Position numbers and translations under genes: made by a program. The notes below the pieces were generated by a model. That model searched no databases. It was not told the DNA's origin and saw only the letters and a list, made by a program, of their open reading frames with translations. A DNA stretch of 64,000 nt from Eurosta solidaginis (Eukaryota; Arthropoda; Insecta; Diptera; Tephritidae), in the NCBI RefSeq assembly GCF_040869045.1, contig NC_090319.1:231129832-231193831 (forward strand), read 5' to 3'. Positions 49,889 through 60,023 of this stretch are shown here, in pieces. Each line of letters starts with the position of its first letter. The first letter of the stretch is position 1.

Positions 49889-50045
49889 TAATTTTTTTTT
49901 TTAATATCTTTTATTACACAAGAAAAAATTATGAAGTGAAAAAGTTTTGTTTTGAAAAGTCAACACATTTAAAGATTTCACAAAGAGTTCCTGAAATAAA
50001 AATATTAAAACAAGTGGAATATTACATAACAAGTGGGTTACTACA
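49877..50045 (-). repeat. 5' LTR of CsRn1-type element (shortened)
   Basis: Ends 'acataacaagtgggttactaca' on the plus strand, matching 46290-46312. Its other end, 'tgaaataaacaataatt', matches the start of the 3' LTR ('tgaaacaacaattg'). Followed on the minus strand by the primer-binding site. About 169 bp. Confidence 0.75.
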
Positions 50046-50858
50046 GAAGTGAATACGCTGTTAGTCTGATATGTGATTTGACTAAATACCTGATTGCAAT
50101 TCCTATCCAGAGGAAACATGCAAAAACAGTAACAAGAGCCATATTGGAAAAGTTCATCTTAATTTATGGAAGTATGAAAACAATAATAACGGATATGGGA
50201 TCTGAATATAAAAATAGCTTATATGAGGGAATATGTAAGTTTCTCAATATTAAGCACAAAACATCTACGCCATATCACCACCAAACTTAAGGTACTGTTG
50301 AACGTAGTCATAGAACTTTCAATGAATATGTGGGTTTTTACATATCCATTAACAAAGATGATTGGGATGAGTATCTTAAATATTTTGCGTATTGTTACAA
50401 TACAACCCATCCGAAGTTCATTGTTATTGCCCATTCGAACTAGGTTTTGGAAAAAAACCCCAGACTTACGAATTTGTACAAGAAAATACAGTAAGCCCAT
50501 TATACAATTATGAGGCTTACGATAAAGAAATTATATATGGGCTACAAATAGTGCAGGATGGAGCCTTTAAATTAGTAAAAGAAGCTAAAGAAAAAGAAAA
50601 GATTAGTTATGATAAAAATATTCACTATAAGGAAATAAATAAAGGAGATTCAGTCTGAGTTAAAAATGAAGCAGGCCATAATTCAGATAGTAGATATAAA
50701 GGGTCCTATAAGATAGAAAATATCGATGAAAATAATAATTTTACTCTAATACCCTATAAGGTAGGAAGCATAGATAGAAATAATAATAATTACGCGTTAA
50801 GAAATGAAAATAAGAAAATCATAATACACAAAAATAGACTTAAATTACTCAAATAAAT
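50046..50858 (+). pseudogene. G2 copy 1 integrase core end and C-terminus
   Basis: 50046-50290 encodes 'SEYAVSLICDLTKYLIAIPI', 'AILEKFILIYGSMKTIITDM' (second Asp, TDMGSEY) and 'LNIKHKTSTPYHHQT' with a stop. The next frames give 'GTVERSHRTFNEYV' (third catalytic residue Glu) and 50392-50658 with 'EAKEKEKISYDKNIHYKEIN'. The end reads 'IIIHKNRLKLLK', the usual C-terminus of errantivirus-group pol, at 50856. No env follows before the polypurine tract. Confidence 0.85.
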
Positions 50859-51180
50859 ACATTTTATTTCGACTTAAATGTTCATTTTGCTCACTCATTA
50901 ATTTCTACTAAACATGTGCAAACAAACATATAAATCAAGAAAATCATTGTACAAAAAATTGGCACAAATCATTAAGAATAAAATAGTTTCATTTTTACTA
51001 TCATAAACATAACCATATGCTTAAGCAAAAAGTTCAAAAAAAAGACATAAGCAAATATACAAAGTAAGAAAAACGTACCGCATGAATAAAAATATGAACA
51101 AATAAAAGTGTGAAATAAATAAATTATCAAAAGCTATTAAATGAAATAGAATCGCCAACTATTCCTTTTGAAAAGGGAGG
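50859..51180 (+). other. G2 3' untranslated region and polypurine tract
   Basis: AT-rich. It ends with AAAAGGGAGG at 51171-51180 directly before the LTR start TGTAATGC, an ideal polypurine tract for plus-strand priming. No env-like frame. Confidence 0.88.
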
Positions 51181-51680
51181 TGTAATGCATCAAAAGTGAA
51201 TGCATACGTATCTGCACACATAACACGCGCGATGTATAAATTGTTTAGTCTGTAACTAGGAATTTGCTGACACCACGTATTCCTCTGCTCCAGCATTTTC
51301 ACACGCTTTCAGCAAGTGCATTGAAGCAGCTTCTGAATATGTGTACGAATGTGTAAGCGTACGCTTGGCTACATGACTTTTGTTGGACTTAGTAAGAATG
51401 TAAGAATTATCGTAAATATTTATTGTAGTAACTAAGTAGCGCATAAGAATTATAAAGTATAAATACGCTGAAATTTTTAAAATAAAAAAGATTTGGTATT
51501 CGGCTTCAAGGGTGCTACTTCCTAAATAATCTTGTGTTATATTCAGTTAGGAAGATTTTTGGTATTCGGCACTCAAGGGTGCCATTTCCTAAATAATCTT
51601 GTGCTATACTCTATAGGAAGATTTTAGTATTCGGCACTCAAGGGTGCCACTTCCTAATTAATTTTCTGATGTATTCTACA
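51181..51680 (+). repeat. G2 LTR shared by copy 1 (3') and copy 2 (5')
   Basis: Exactly 500 bp, TGTAATGCATC...GTATTCTACA. It is preceded by copy 1's polypurine tract and followed immediately by a primer-binding site and copy 2's leader, so one LTR serves both internal regions. A TATA-like 'tataaagtataaata' at about 51452-51466 and AATAAA at about 51479-51486 are in expected positions. A three-copy 66-bp repeat occupies 51490-51655. Confidence 0.92.
51490..51655 (+). repeat. 66-bp tandem repeat with hairpin in G2 LTR
   Basis: Three units starting at about 51494, 51560 and 51625: 'tggtattcggcactcaaggg' then 'tgccacttcctaa' and 'aggaagatt'. Units 2 and 3 contain a small hairpin, GGCAC-tcaagg-GTGCC; unit 1 has a degenerate version. 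Located after the poly(A) signal, so probably in R/U5 and present at the 5' end of the RNA. Confidence 0.85.
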
Positions 51681-51698
51681 TGGCGATCCTGCCAGCTT
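51681..51698 (+). other. G2 copy 2 primer-binding site
   Basis: TGGCGATCCTGCCAGCTT directly abuts the LTR end. The TGGCG start is what a site complementary to a tRNA ending in CGCCA requires. I cannot name the tRNA with certainty. Confidence 0.8.
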
Positions 51699-52123
51699 TC
51701 AACGAACAACTAAAGCATACTTCCAGGACTGCTGGAAATAAATTGGTGTTTTTGTTTTTTTGAACGACCACGAGCAGCTCTACGACAAGTTGACTCTTAA
51801 TATAGATATTATCCTGGGAAACAAATGAGAGAAAAAGGATATTCTCTACATTTTAAAGAATATACCCACATTTCAAAGAATACACTCCATGGAATTAACG
51901 GATAAACGGGCTGGCAATCACTGATAGCACATTTGTTGGCACAATTTCATAGGGAAGACTGGATTAAATCGCATACGAAGTGGAATAATCTACAGCGGCA
52001 TATTAAGTGGAATAACAATGAATAAGGAAACTGTCCACGCAAGGATACAAAGGAGCTAAAGGAATAACGTGAATCATAGCAAAACAATCCAGGCGATAGT
52101 ATTAAGTAAACTAACCATAACAA
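51699..52123 (+). other. G2 leader, first part
   Basis: Untranslated leader following the PBS. It contains loosely repeated 'aagaatac/cattttaaagaatat' near 51850-51890. No open frame of note. Confidence 0.65.
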
Positions 52124-53130
52124 GCAAAGGTGTCTAATTACGCGCGTAACCGAACATTATATACTCAGCGTGAGCTTCAATTGTACATTTCATTTCAGAT
52201 AAATTACTTTTCTACATAACACGTGGCACCACCCGTTTAAAAAAAAATGTCTCCCCATTTCCTCTTACAGTAAAACTTGATAAGTGAAATATCATTGATT
52301 CAAAACTATTTCATGCTAAGTTATAGCTTATTTTTCTAGTCTACGAACCTTTTAAACTTGTTTTATATCTAATTTCCCGTGGTCTTTAACCGATCCCGTC
52401 CATTTTTACTAGAAATATTTTCTGTTATAAGGAAAACGTGTGTACACAATTTCATTACGATGTGTTAATTTTTCTTCGAGTTATGGCTCCCGAAATATAG
52501 AAAATTGCTTAGTCAAAGTTGAAAAGAGCGGTGCCACACACATTTTCAAAAATTTTAGAGTTTTCCAATTTAATGTTATAATTCAATTAGAAAGTAAAAT
52601 TCTATTGACACAAATTTCTTTTTCGCTAAGGTATAGCTTATTATTTTCGTCTACGACCCTTTTCAAAATCTTTTATATAAAAGTGGGCATGGTTCCCAAC
52701 AAATCTCGTCCATTTTTCCTATAAATATTTCCTGCTATAGGGAAAATGTTTGTACCCAATTTATTACGATCCGTTAATTTTTCTTCGAGTTATGGCTCCC
52801 GAAACATAGAAAATTGCTTAGTCATAAAAGGGGAGGTACCACGCCCATTTTTTTTTAAATTTGAAGTGTTTACTATTTATTGTTATAAATCCACTTGGGA
52901 AATGAAGTACCATTGATATAAAGCTCTCTTTTGCAAAGATATAGCTTATTATTTTCTTCTACGACCCTTTTAAAATCTTTTATATAAAAGTGGGCGTGGT
53001 CCTTAACCGATTTCGTTAATTTTTCTTAAGAGTATTCCTTATAGTAAAGGCAACCACTCTGCCGAATTTTGTAACGATAAATTTAAGGGTTTTGATTTAT
53101 GATTAATAATATTTGTAAAATAGATTTTTT
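52124..53130. repeat. Foldback-family fragment in G2 leader, with ~310-bp tandem units
   Basis: Left part 'cgtaaccgaacattatatac' then 'tcagcgtgagc' (52146-52180) matches the left terminal motif of the 13875 element. Then about three units of roughly 310 bp recur near 52310, 52620 and 52925: 'tatagcttattattttc', 'tctacgacccttttaaaatc', 'aaaagtgggcgtgg' and 'cttcgagttatggctcccga'. The right end has no recognisable terminal motif. Gccacgccc-type motifs are shared with the 930-2245 block. Confidence 0.72.
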
Positions 53131-53508
53131 TTACTACTTTAACTTATGTTTCCAGAAGAGGATATAAAAAATCTTTAACAATTTAGTTAGATAAACTTTA
53201 GATTTGGGATGAAGTGAAATAAAAATACCCGAAGAAGTCAAGCAAGGACCTAAGCCGCTGACAATCGGGGAATATAGAAATAGAAATAGGGTTCAAAAAA
53301 TTGAGGAACCAAAAATCCCAAAGCCGGTCAAGTTGAAAAGGAAAAGAGGAGGAAAACAGATAAAAGTTAGGATATTCATAGCTTAGCTAAAAGAAAAAAT
53401 AAAACTAAAGAAGGAAATAAAGGAGTTAAGAAATAATAATAATAAAAAAAATTAAATAATTATATAATTTTTATTAACTAGAAAGCAAATTAATTGAATT
53501 GTTATATA
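53131..53508 (+). other. G2 leader, second part
   Basis: Purine-rich leader ('aaaaggaaaagaggagg', 'aggaaataaaggagttaag') resuming after the inserted fragment. No frame. Confidence 0.55.
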
Positions 53509-53712
53509 ATGCCTACCAAAGGCCAAATTGAAGATCTTAAAAATGAATTGGAAGTCAGAGATTACAAAGAGGAATTAAAATGGCTAAAAGAATTTTGGCA
53601 AACCATAAGAATGACTAGGGAGCCAACTATTGAGGATGTTATTAATCCTACAACTAGAGTTGAGGAAACTAGGCGTATGATGATATTGTATAACACTACA
53701 GATAATAAATAA
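53509..53712 (+). CDS. Small ORF upstream of G2 gag
   Basis: A 67-codon ORF from ATG 53509: 'MPTKGQIEDLKNELEVRDYK' then 'EELKWLKEFWQTIRMTREPT', ending 'MMILYNTTDNK'. The composition is balanced, charged and helix-forming, unlike the A/T-rich non-coding leader. It lies 46 bases upstream of the gag ATG in an element that is otherwise broken. I know no family. It could be a short accessory protein or upstream ORF of this lineage, or a fragment of a larger lost frame. Copy 1 lacks this region, so it cannot be compared. Confidence 0.5.
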   Translation: MPTKGQIEDLKNELEVRDYKEELKWLKEFWQTIRMTREPTIEDVINPTTRVEETRRMMILYNTTDNK

Positions 53713-53758
53713 AAAAAAAAATATAAATAAAAAAAAACAAACAAAATATTTTTTGACA

Positions 53759-55086
53759 ATGGGAGGCCAAGAATCGAAAGTCACTAATCCAAATGCTGAC
53801 GTGGTAAACACAGTCCAAATAATAGACCATACTGAATCCTTGGAAACCATAAAAATTTATCCTCTAGCTATTGTCGTTATTGGCGCTGTGAACTTATTTT
53901 TGAGATGTTATTCAACACATAACAAAATTTTGAAAAAGAGGTATCTGAGCCGTGCTGACGGCATAGATAAAATATGGAAACCTAGTTTTTTTTCTCTCTT
54001 TACCTGAATGGGTAAATGGGAAACTATTTTCATCACACTTGTGGAAGAAAAGGCTTTGGCCGAAAAGGCTTATAAATGCATTAATAAAAAGTCAAGCATA
54101 AGAAATGAAACTGTGTTGAAGCATCTCACGATAATATTACAGTCGATGAAATACATAGGCAAAGCTATTCAAGGGGTAAATATCCTATAAACAGACAATC
54201 ATTAGCTGGAAGCACATCAAATTTTGTCCAGTGTTAGGGATAAATTGGTATCCTCACTAGCAATATATAATATAGAGACAACCGTCCCAATCACATTTAA
54301 AAACGTAATAGAATTAGACTTTAGTACCCTCTTGGAATCTTAATCCAATTTGGAGGACACTCCGAAAATTGAAATCCAACACAAAATTTCCCAAACAGAA
54401 GAAATGCAAACCAACAAGATGGCGCAAACAACAGTAGAATTTTTGAAAATGGCTTCTTCAATTCTGCCTGAGTTTGACGGTACGCCTGAAAACTTACATG
54501 GTTTCTTAGACGCACTAGATATCCTAGAACAAATTAAGGATACTCATGAGACCATAGCAGTAACCTCCAACAGCGCAGTAAAACAGCTAACCAATACACT
54601 GCAGAAATCGAAAAATTAACAAAATCGTTGGATCGTGCTTACATATCTGACGGTCTTGCACCTGATTTGGCAACCAAATATTCCACACAATCAGCTGTAA
54701 AGGCTATGTGTAAGAACTCGGCTAACGAAAGAGATAAAATGAAAATGCAAACAGGAACGTTCACATCTATGAAGGAGGCTATTTCAAAATTTACGAGTAG
54801 CTGTACTGAAATCACGGGTAGCTTAAACTTACGCCTGACGCGCTCACAAGTTAATTACCGGGGTAACTTCCGAAGAAGCTACCAAAATAATAATTATCGA
54901 AGTAACCAAAACCGAAGATATTAAAATAACTCTAATCGGTATAAAAATAATAAAAATAGACAAAATAATAATTTTCCAAGACGCAATTTTGGAGGTCAGT
55001 CAGGATCATCTAATCAAAATAACACGCGAAATCTCCGTAATATAAACCTAGAGGAAAACCAGCAAACTCCAATCCAACACCAACAG
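53759..55086 (+). pseudogene. G2 copy 2 gag
   Basis: Starts at ATG 53759 ('MGGQESKVTNPNADVVNTVQ'). A hydrophobic stretch follows ('LAIVVIGAVNLFLRCY'), then 'HNKILKKRYLSRADGIDK', the N-terminus seen in errantivirus-group Gag (MG...; VNTVEI; YSTHNKCLKKKY.SRA). It stops at 54005-54007, resumes in frame at 54008 ('WETIFITLVEEKALAEKAYK') and has further stops near 54190 and 54342. 54350-54619 encodes 'SSILPEFDGTPENLHGFLDA' (capsid start). 54628-55086 is the Asn/Arg-rich C-terminus. Interrupted by five or so stops or shifts. Confidence 0.83.
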
Positions 55087-55111
55087 TAAACTCCAAGGGT
55101 AATAAAGTATG

Positions 55112-55440
55112 TGTAGCAGCTCTTTCGCATACCATTGCATAGGTATGTGACCGTGGTATAATGACAGCCACAATACTCTACATGTAATACTACTGCATGT
55201 CAGTATATATATAAGATACATAAATATACAACTACTACAAATAAGTGTATCTACTACGATAGCATGCTAGTATGTGCAACATAATATATATAGAAGCGAC
55301 GCAGTAGGCATGGCAACCAAAGAAACCATATTTTAACGTACGATTGCATGAGTATGTAGAAGCAAACCTTGTACAGTTGAAAAGGGAGAATAAATCGAAC
55401 TATTAAACCGAGCGGACGCATCTTTTATTTAACGCTTAAA
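55112..55440 (+). repeat. G3 5' LTR
   Basis: 329 bp, TGTAGCAGCTC...AACGCTTAAA. It contains TATA-like 'tatatatataag' near 55204-55215 and AATAAA near 55390. It ends in AA rather than the usual CA, as does the other LTR. Confidence 0.92.
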
Positions 55441-55441
55441 G

Positions 55442-55459
55442 TCTCAGAAGTGGGATCGC
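55442..55459 (+). other. G3 primer-binding site (tRNA-Leu-like)
   Basis: TCTCAGAAGTGGGATCGC begins one base after the LTR and is close to the complement of tRNA-Leu 3' ends (TGTCAGAAGTGGGATTCG). mdg3/micropia-group elements are known to use tRNA-Leu. Confidence 0.78.
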
Positions 55460-55669
55460 ATTCCCTTTCCTGATTTTTTTTTCTTAATAAAATAAAAGTT
55501 GGTTTTGTGGCGGACATTTAAAAAGAAAAATATTGAGCGTTAAAACAAAATAGTGAAGCAAATGATAGAAACAAATGATCGAAACAAATGAGTGAAAATA
55601 ACACGTTTTAAGCGGACAGACAAATTAATTTGAACTGAAAAGAATATAAAAAATTGCAATCTAATAAGT

Positions 55670-55960
55670 ATGGAAACGATCAGTGTGAATGATTTTATAA
55701 GCCAGCAATTGCGTGCTTGGCTTCAGCAGCTGAATTTGGCAACGAGTGGCGCAAAGAGCGCATTAGCAATTCGGCTGAACCAAATCCCGGTAGCGGAGCG
55801 TGGATAATGTCCGATAGTTGGAAGCGATGGAGTCGAAATTGTTGAACCAACCACCGACGTACATGAGCGAAGCAACAATAATGGTAACGATGAGGATAGC
55901 AATGGTGCAGGTGCTGGCGGTAATTACAACGGGGGCGATGAACATGTAAACGGCGACAAT
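55670..55960 (+). pseudogene. G3 gag N-terminal extension with SAP-like motif
   Basis: ATG 55670 opens a frame in register with the long gag-pol frame: 'METISVNDFISQQLRAWLQQ' then 'LNLATSGAKSALAIRLNQI'. The pattern L..WL..LNL.TSG.KSAL..RL resembles a SAP motif (a short helix-loop-helix that binds DNA). A TAA at 55805-55807 breaks the frame, which then continues 'IVEPTTDVHERSNNNGNDED' and a Gly/Asn-rich linker into the Met at 55961. The true Gag probably starts here. Confidence 0.7.
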
Positions 55961-57940
55961 ATGACCATATCACAGATGCAGCATATGAAAGACGAACTAA
56001 TGAGGCGTGAAAAAGAAATATTAGAGAAAGAGTTGCAAATTCTACGACGGTTGGCAGATCTCAACATGAATACGGTGGTGGCCAGCGAAACAGCACCAGT
56101 ACAACCAAGCCAAGTCCCCATTGACGTTATTTTAAATATAGTACCCGAGTACGATGGGAAAGCCAGTGTAGACATTTGGCTATCACAGTTGCAGAGTGTA
56201 AGCGTGGCCTATGGTATCGACGACAATCTACAGCTCGTTTTGCTGTTAAGCAAGCTGAAGTGCAAGGCTTTATCGTGGATGCATTCTAAACCAAACTTTG
56301 CAACAGTAGAGCTACAAAATTTATTGGCTGAACTGCGGGAAGCGTTTAGCACGAAGGAAAGCAAATTAGTATTGCGTAGAAAGTTCGAAGCCAGGAAATG
56401 GAAAGCTGGCGAAAGTTTTTTGCAATATTACGGTGACAAAATTGCCCTGTCAAACTTGTTACACTTCGAAGACGATGAGATAGTGGACTACCTTATTGAA
56501 GGCATAAGCGATGAACAGCTCCGGACACAGGCGTACTTGCAGTGTTATGCGTCAAAAGCACAGCTTCTACAAGCATTTTCGAAGATTAATTTAAAACCCA
56601 GTAAAGCAAATGTTTCTACCGCAAATACCACACAGACGAAAAGATGTTTCAACTGCAATTGTTTGGGCCACTACGCTTCTGATTGTAAGAAGGCAAAAAG
56701 GGAAAAAGGTGCGTGCTACGCTTGTGGGAAGATGACGCACCGGGTCGCAGAGTGTCCAGAACGTAAGAACCGGGTCCAGCTGATTGACGATCGGGAATAC
56801 GTAAGGTCTTTTATATTTACTATTAAGAACGAAAGTTTATTTTATTTTTCCCTAGAATGCCTCATAGATTCCGGCAGCCCAATAAGCTTCATACGGAGGT
56901 CAATCGTACAATCCAAACTAAATTTTAAATTCCTTAAAAATGTTCTTAAATATGAAAATGAAATGTATTTTGGTTTAAATAAGTCAAAAGTAAAAATATA
57001 CGGAAAATTTCCATGTTCAATCATAATAAATTATAAACATTTTGAAATTAATTTTATTATTGTGGCTGACGAAACAATGACCTATGAGGCAGTTCTGGGA
57101 AGAGATTTCCTTCGGGTATGTAAGTATAAATTAATAAGCGAGGAAGAATGCGAAGTAGTTAATCAGCAAAATGATAAAATAGTAGATTCAAAATCTGAAG
57201 TAATAAATGTATGTGATGGACAACAGATAGGCGAAAAGTTAAACACCATAGAGAATGAAGATAGAATAAGAGTGAATGATGAGAAAGCTATAGAAAATGC
57301 TAAGTTGTTCAAAGAGTTGCTATCGCTTGAGCCATATGATGAAAAAGACAGATTATCGATAAAAATTGGAAAAGATATTAGCAATTTTCATAAGCAAAAG
57401 TTGAATAAATTATTTAGCGGTTATTATTTAGAACCAAAGCGTCCCATTGAGCGGAATGTGAAATGCGAAATGAAGTTAACTTTAGATAATGTGAAACCGT
57501 TCAACTGCCCACCGCGAAGGTTGTCATACGCTGAAAAGGGCGAGCTGAAAAAGGTGTTAGACGAATACTTGGAAAAAAAGTATATACAACCCAGTGAATC
57601 GGAATTCGTATCTCCGGTTGGTTTGGTACGAAAGAAGACAGGCGAATTAAGAATGTGTGTAGATTACAGGACCCTTAATAAAGTAACGGCAAAGGATAAT
57701 TATCCGATTCCCCTAATTGATGATTTAATAGATAGGCTAGCTAAAAAGAAATTGTTTACCAAACTCGATCTGAAAAATGGCTTCTTTCACGTCTTCATGC
57801 ATCCGGATGCAATTAAATTTACGTCGTTTACCACCCCATTAGGGCAATTTGAATTTCTTCGTATGCCGTTTGGACTTAAAAATGCTCCGTCCACATTTCA
57901 GCGCTTTGTTAATAAAATTTTTGCAGACATGGTCATGTAA
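55961..57940 (+). pseudogene. G3 gag-protease-RT (first part)
   Basis: A 659-residue frame. A coiled-coil-like start is followed by the capsid ('NIVPEYDGKASVDIWLSQLQ', ~59-78). The two CCHC knuckles are C229-C232-H237-C242 ('CFNCNCLGHYASDC') and C252-C255-H260-C265 ('CYACGKMTHRVAEC'). The protease active site is 'CLIDSGSPISF' (300-310), with 'AVLGRDFLRVCKYKL'. The RT starts 'YIQPSESEFVSPVGLVRKKT', 'LRMCVDYRTLNKVTAKDNYP' and 'LKNGFFHVFMHPDAIKFTSF', ending 'FADMVM' at a TAA (57938-57940) just before the catalytic YLDD. Gag and Pol are in a single frame, with no Gag/Pol shift. Confidence 0.92.
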
Positions 57941-58466
57941 AATAGGGTTATAATATACTTAGATGACATAATGATAGCCACCGAAGATTTAGATCAACAT
58001 TTTGATATTCTTAAAGAAGTTTTTCGTAGACTAGTAGATAATAAACTGGAATTAAGGTTAGACAAATGTTAGTTTCTCCAATCGGAAGTGAAATACTTAG
58101 GGTACACCATCACGGAAAATGGTATCCGAGCAGACGAGAAGTCTCGAGGCAATACAAAATTTTCCTATCCCCACGAAGGCCCATTCAGTACAGAGTTTTA
58201 TAGGTTTGTGTTCCTTTTTCCGCAGGTTTGTCAAAGACTTCTCCATAATAGCCAAGCCTCTTTACGATTTGACAAGAAAAGATAAGAAGTTTGTATTTGG
58301 AACCGAGGAGCTGAGGAGCTTCGAAACACTAAAGCAAAAGCTTTTAGAGGCACCAATACTGGCTTTGTATGATCCCTCAGACTCAACAGAATTGCACTGT
58401 GACGCCAGCGCGACAGGTTTCGGTGCAATTGCATCCAGTATTTTATTTTTCGAAGCGAACAAGTGA
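57941..58466 (+). pseudogene. G3 RT catalytic end and connection
   Basis: Reads on from the TAA in the same frame: 'NRVIIYLDDIMIATEDLDQH' with the YLDD, then a TAG at 58070-58072 ('LDKC*FLQSEVKYLGYTITE'). A frameshift near 58135-58145 leads to 58119-58466 with 'LEAIQNFPIPTKAHSVQSFI', 'LYDLTRKDKKFVFGTEELRS' and 'DSTELHCDASATGFGAI' (RNase H Asp). A second shift near 58435 follows. Confidence 0.9.
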
Positions 58467-59752
58467 AGCTGAATCGAAATACCATAGTTTCGAGCTTGAA
58501 GCTTTGTCGATAATTTATGCTTTACAACGCTTCAGGGTCTACCTACAGGGTTTAAAATTTAAAATAGTCACAGATTGCAATTCGCTGACAATGACATTAA
58601 ATAAAAAAGAGCTAAACCCAAGAATCGCTAGGTGGGCCTTGGAGCTTCAAAATTACGACTACATTCTGGAGCATCGTTCAGGAACCCGTATGCAACACGT
58701 TGATGCTCTTAGCAGATGTAACAATATTTTAGTGTTAGAATCGAATACGTTTGAAGAAAACCTTATAATTTGTCAAGGAAAAGATACTAAAATTAGGGAG
58801 TTACGTGAAATATTGCAAAAAGGTGAAAATAGTCAGTACGAAATGCGCAACGGGGTGGTGTATAGGAAAAAAGAAAATGATAGATTATTATTTTACGTAC
58901 CGGAGAGTATGGAAAATCATATATTTCACAAATATCATGACGAACTGGGCCATACAGGGATCGACAAAACGTTGGATCTTGTCTCGAAAAACTACTGGTT
59001 TCCAAATATGAAGCAAAAAATTGCGAACCACATCCGAAATTGTTTAAAGTGTATCGTTTATTCTTCAAAGCATGGGCGTGAAGAAGGTTATTTGCACAAC
59101 ATTCCGAAGGGTAGTAAACCATTCGAGGTAATACACATAGACCATTTTGGTCCTGTTGACCATGGAAGAGCGAAAAAGCACTTATTAGTTATCATCGATG
59201 CCAGCACAAAGTTTGTGAGGTTATACCCGACTAAGACAACAAATACAAGGGAGGTTATAAATGCATTGATGGCATATTTCCGTTCATATAGCAAGCCAAA
59301 ATATATTGTGTCGGATAGAGGTAGTTGCTTTACATCAGGAGAATTTCACCAGTACCTAGAAAAAGAAAACGTGCGCCATATAAAAATTGCAACTGGTTCA
59401 CCACAAGCCAATGGACAAGTGGAGAGAGTTAATAGAAACTTGGCGCCAATGATTGCGAAACTGACAGACCCTGAGAGAAACATACACTGGGATAATGTTG
59501 TAGAATCCGTTGAGTATGCCCTTAATAACACTTTACATAGGAGAGTTAAGGAATATCCAAGCGTGATGCTCTTTGGAGTAAGACAGCGCGGTCTGGTCGA
59601 AGATGCCCTAAAAGAAAAATTAACGGAAAATGGGTCAGATTCAGAATCTAAAAGTCATGCAGAAATACGAGAAAAAGCAGCCAAAAGTGAAGAAAGGCTA
59701 CAAGAATACAATAGAAATTATGTAAATAAAAAAGGCAAAGCCCACATATATA
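58437..59752 (+). pseudogene. G3 RNase H and integrase
   Basis: From about 58437: 'YFSKRTSEAESKYHSFELEA', 'FKIVTDCNSLTMTLNKKELN' and 'RMQHVDALSRC' complete RNase H. The HHCC zinc domain is 'IFHKYHDELGHTGIDKTLDL...CLKC'. The integrase core has 'VIHIDHFGPVDHGRAKKHLL' (Asp), 'KYIVSDRGSCFTSGEFHQYL' (Asp) and 'TGSPQANGQVERVNRNLAPM' (Glu). A further frameshift near 59750. All catalytic residues are intact. Confidence 0.92.
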
Positions 59753-59756
59753 TAGA

Positions 59757-60023
59757 GTGGACGACTACGTCGTCGTCAAAAACTTTGATTCAAATTCAGG
59801 CACGTCAAAGAAATTAATTCCAAAATTTAAAGGTCCGTATAAAGTAGTGAAAGTGCTAGGTAACGATAGATACATGCTAGAAGATGTAGAGGGATTTCAG
59901 CAGTCGAGAGTACCTTATAAAGGCGTATGGGCAGTAGGAAACATGCGTCCATGGTTCAATGGGAGCGTAAACGCTGACCTAAGAGATCGGGAGATCTCTC
60001 TGGTCAGGATGACCGAGTTGTAG
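59757..60023 (+). pseudogene. G3 integrase C-terminal domain
   Basis: After a shift near 59750: 'VDDYVVVKNFDSNSGTSKKL'-like reading (starts MDDYVVV), 'PKFKGPYKVVKVLGNDRYML' (the GPY/F module) and 'YKGVWAVGNMRPWFNGS', ending at a TAG (60021-60023) that overlaps the first bases of the 3' LTR. Such overlap between pol end and LTR is common in compact Gypsy elements. Confidence 0.88.

Larger units (their letters stand above)
46039..50045 (-). mobile_element. CsRn1-type Gypsy element inserted in G2 copy 1
   Basis: A minus-strand gag-pol between two related terminal repeats, 46039-46312 and 49877-50045. They begin TGTGGTAACC / TGTAGTAACC read on the minus strand. A purine-rich tract (AGAGGGGAGC, minus strand near 46313-46325) precedes the 3' LTR. 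A primer-binding site like TGCTGACCCCAA (49860-49871) resembles the tRNA-Trp site used by CsRn1-group elements. The LTRs have diverged and one is shorter by about 105 bp. It has many stops and shifts. Old insertion; no perfect target duplication at these ends. Confidence 0.85.
40243..51680 (+). mobile_element. Errantivirus-like Gypsy element G2, copy 1 (5'-truncated, nested insertions)
   Basis: Homology to copy 2 begins at 40243 within gag and runs through protease, RT, RNase H and integrase to pol's end at 50855. It is closed by a polypurine tract (51171-51180) and the LTR (51181-51680). It is interrupted by a Penelope-like element (41770-44494) and a CsRn1-type element (46039-50045). There is no env between pol and the LTR. 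Several nonsense changes are shared with copy 2. The 5' LTR and most of gag are missing: 42 bp of unassigned sequence separate it from the inverted-repeat end at 40200. Confidence 0.9.

Noticed and set aside
46035..50039. GGGTT at 46035-46039 and 50035-50039 as a 5-bp target duplication of the CsRn1-type element
   Set aside because: LTR structure (TGTRGTAACC start, purine tract and end near 50045) places the right boundary inside this pentamer, so the match is probably coincidental.
50859..51180. Possible env gene between G2 pol and its LTR
   Set aside because: Only about 320 AT-rich bases with no frame, signal peptide or membrane segment.
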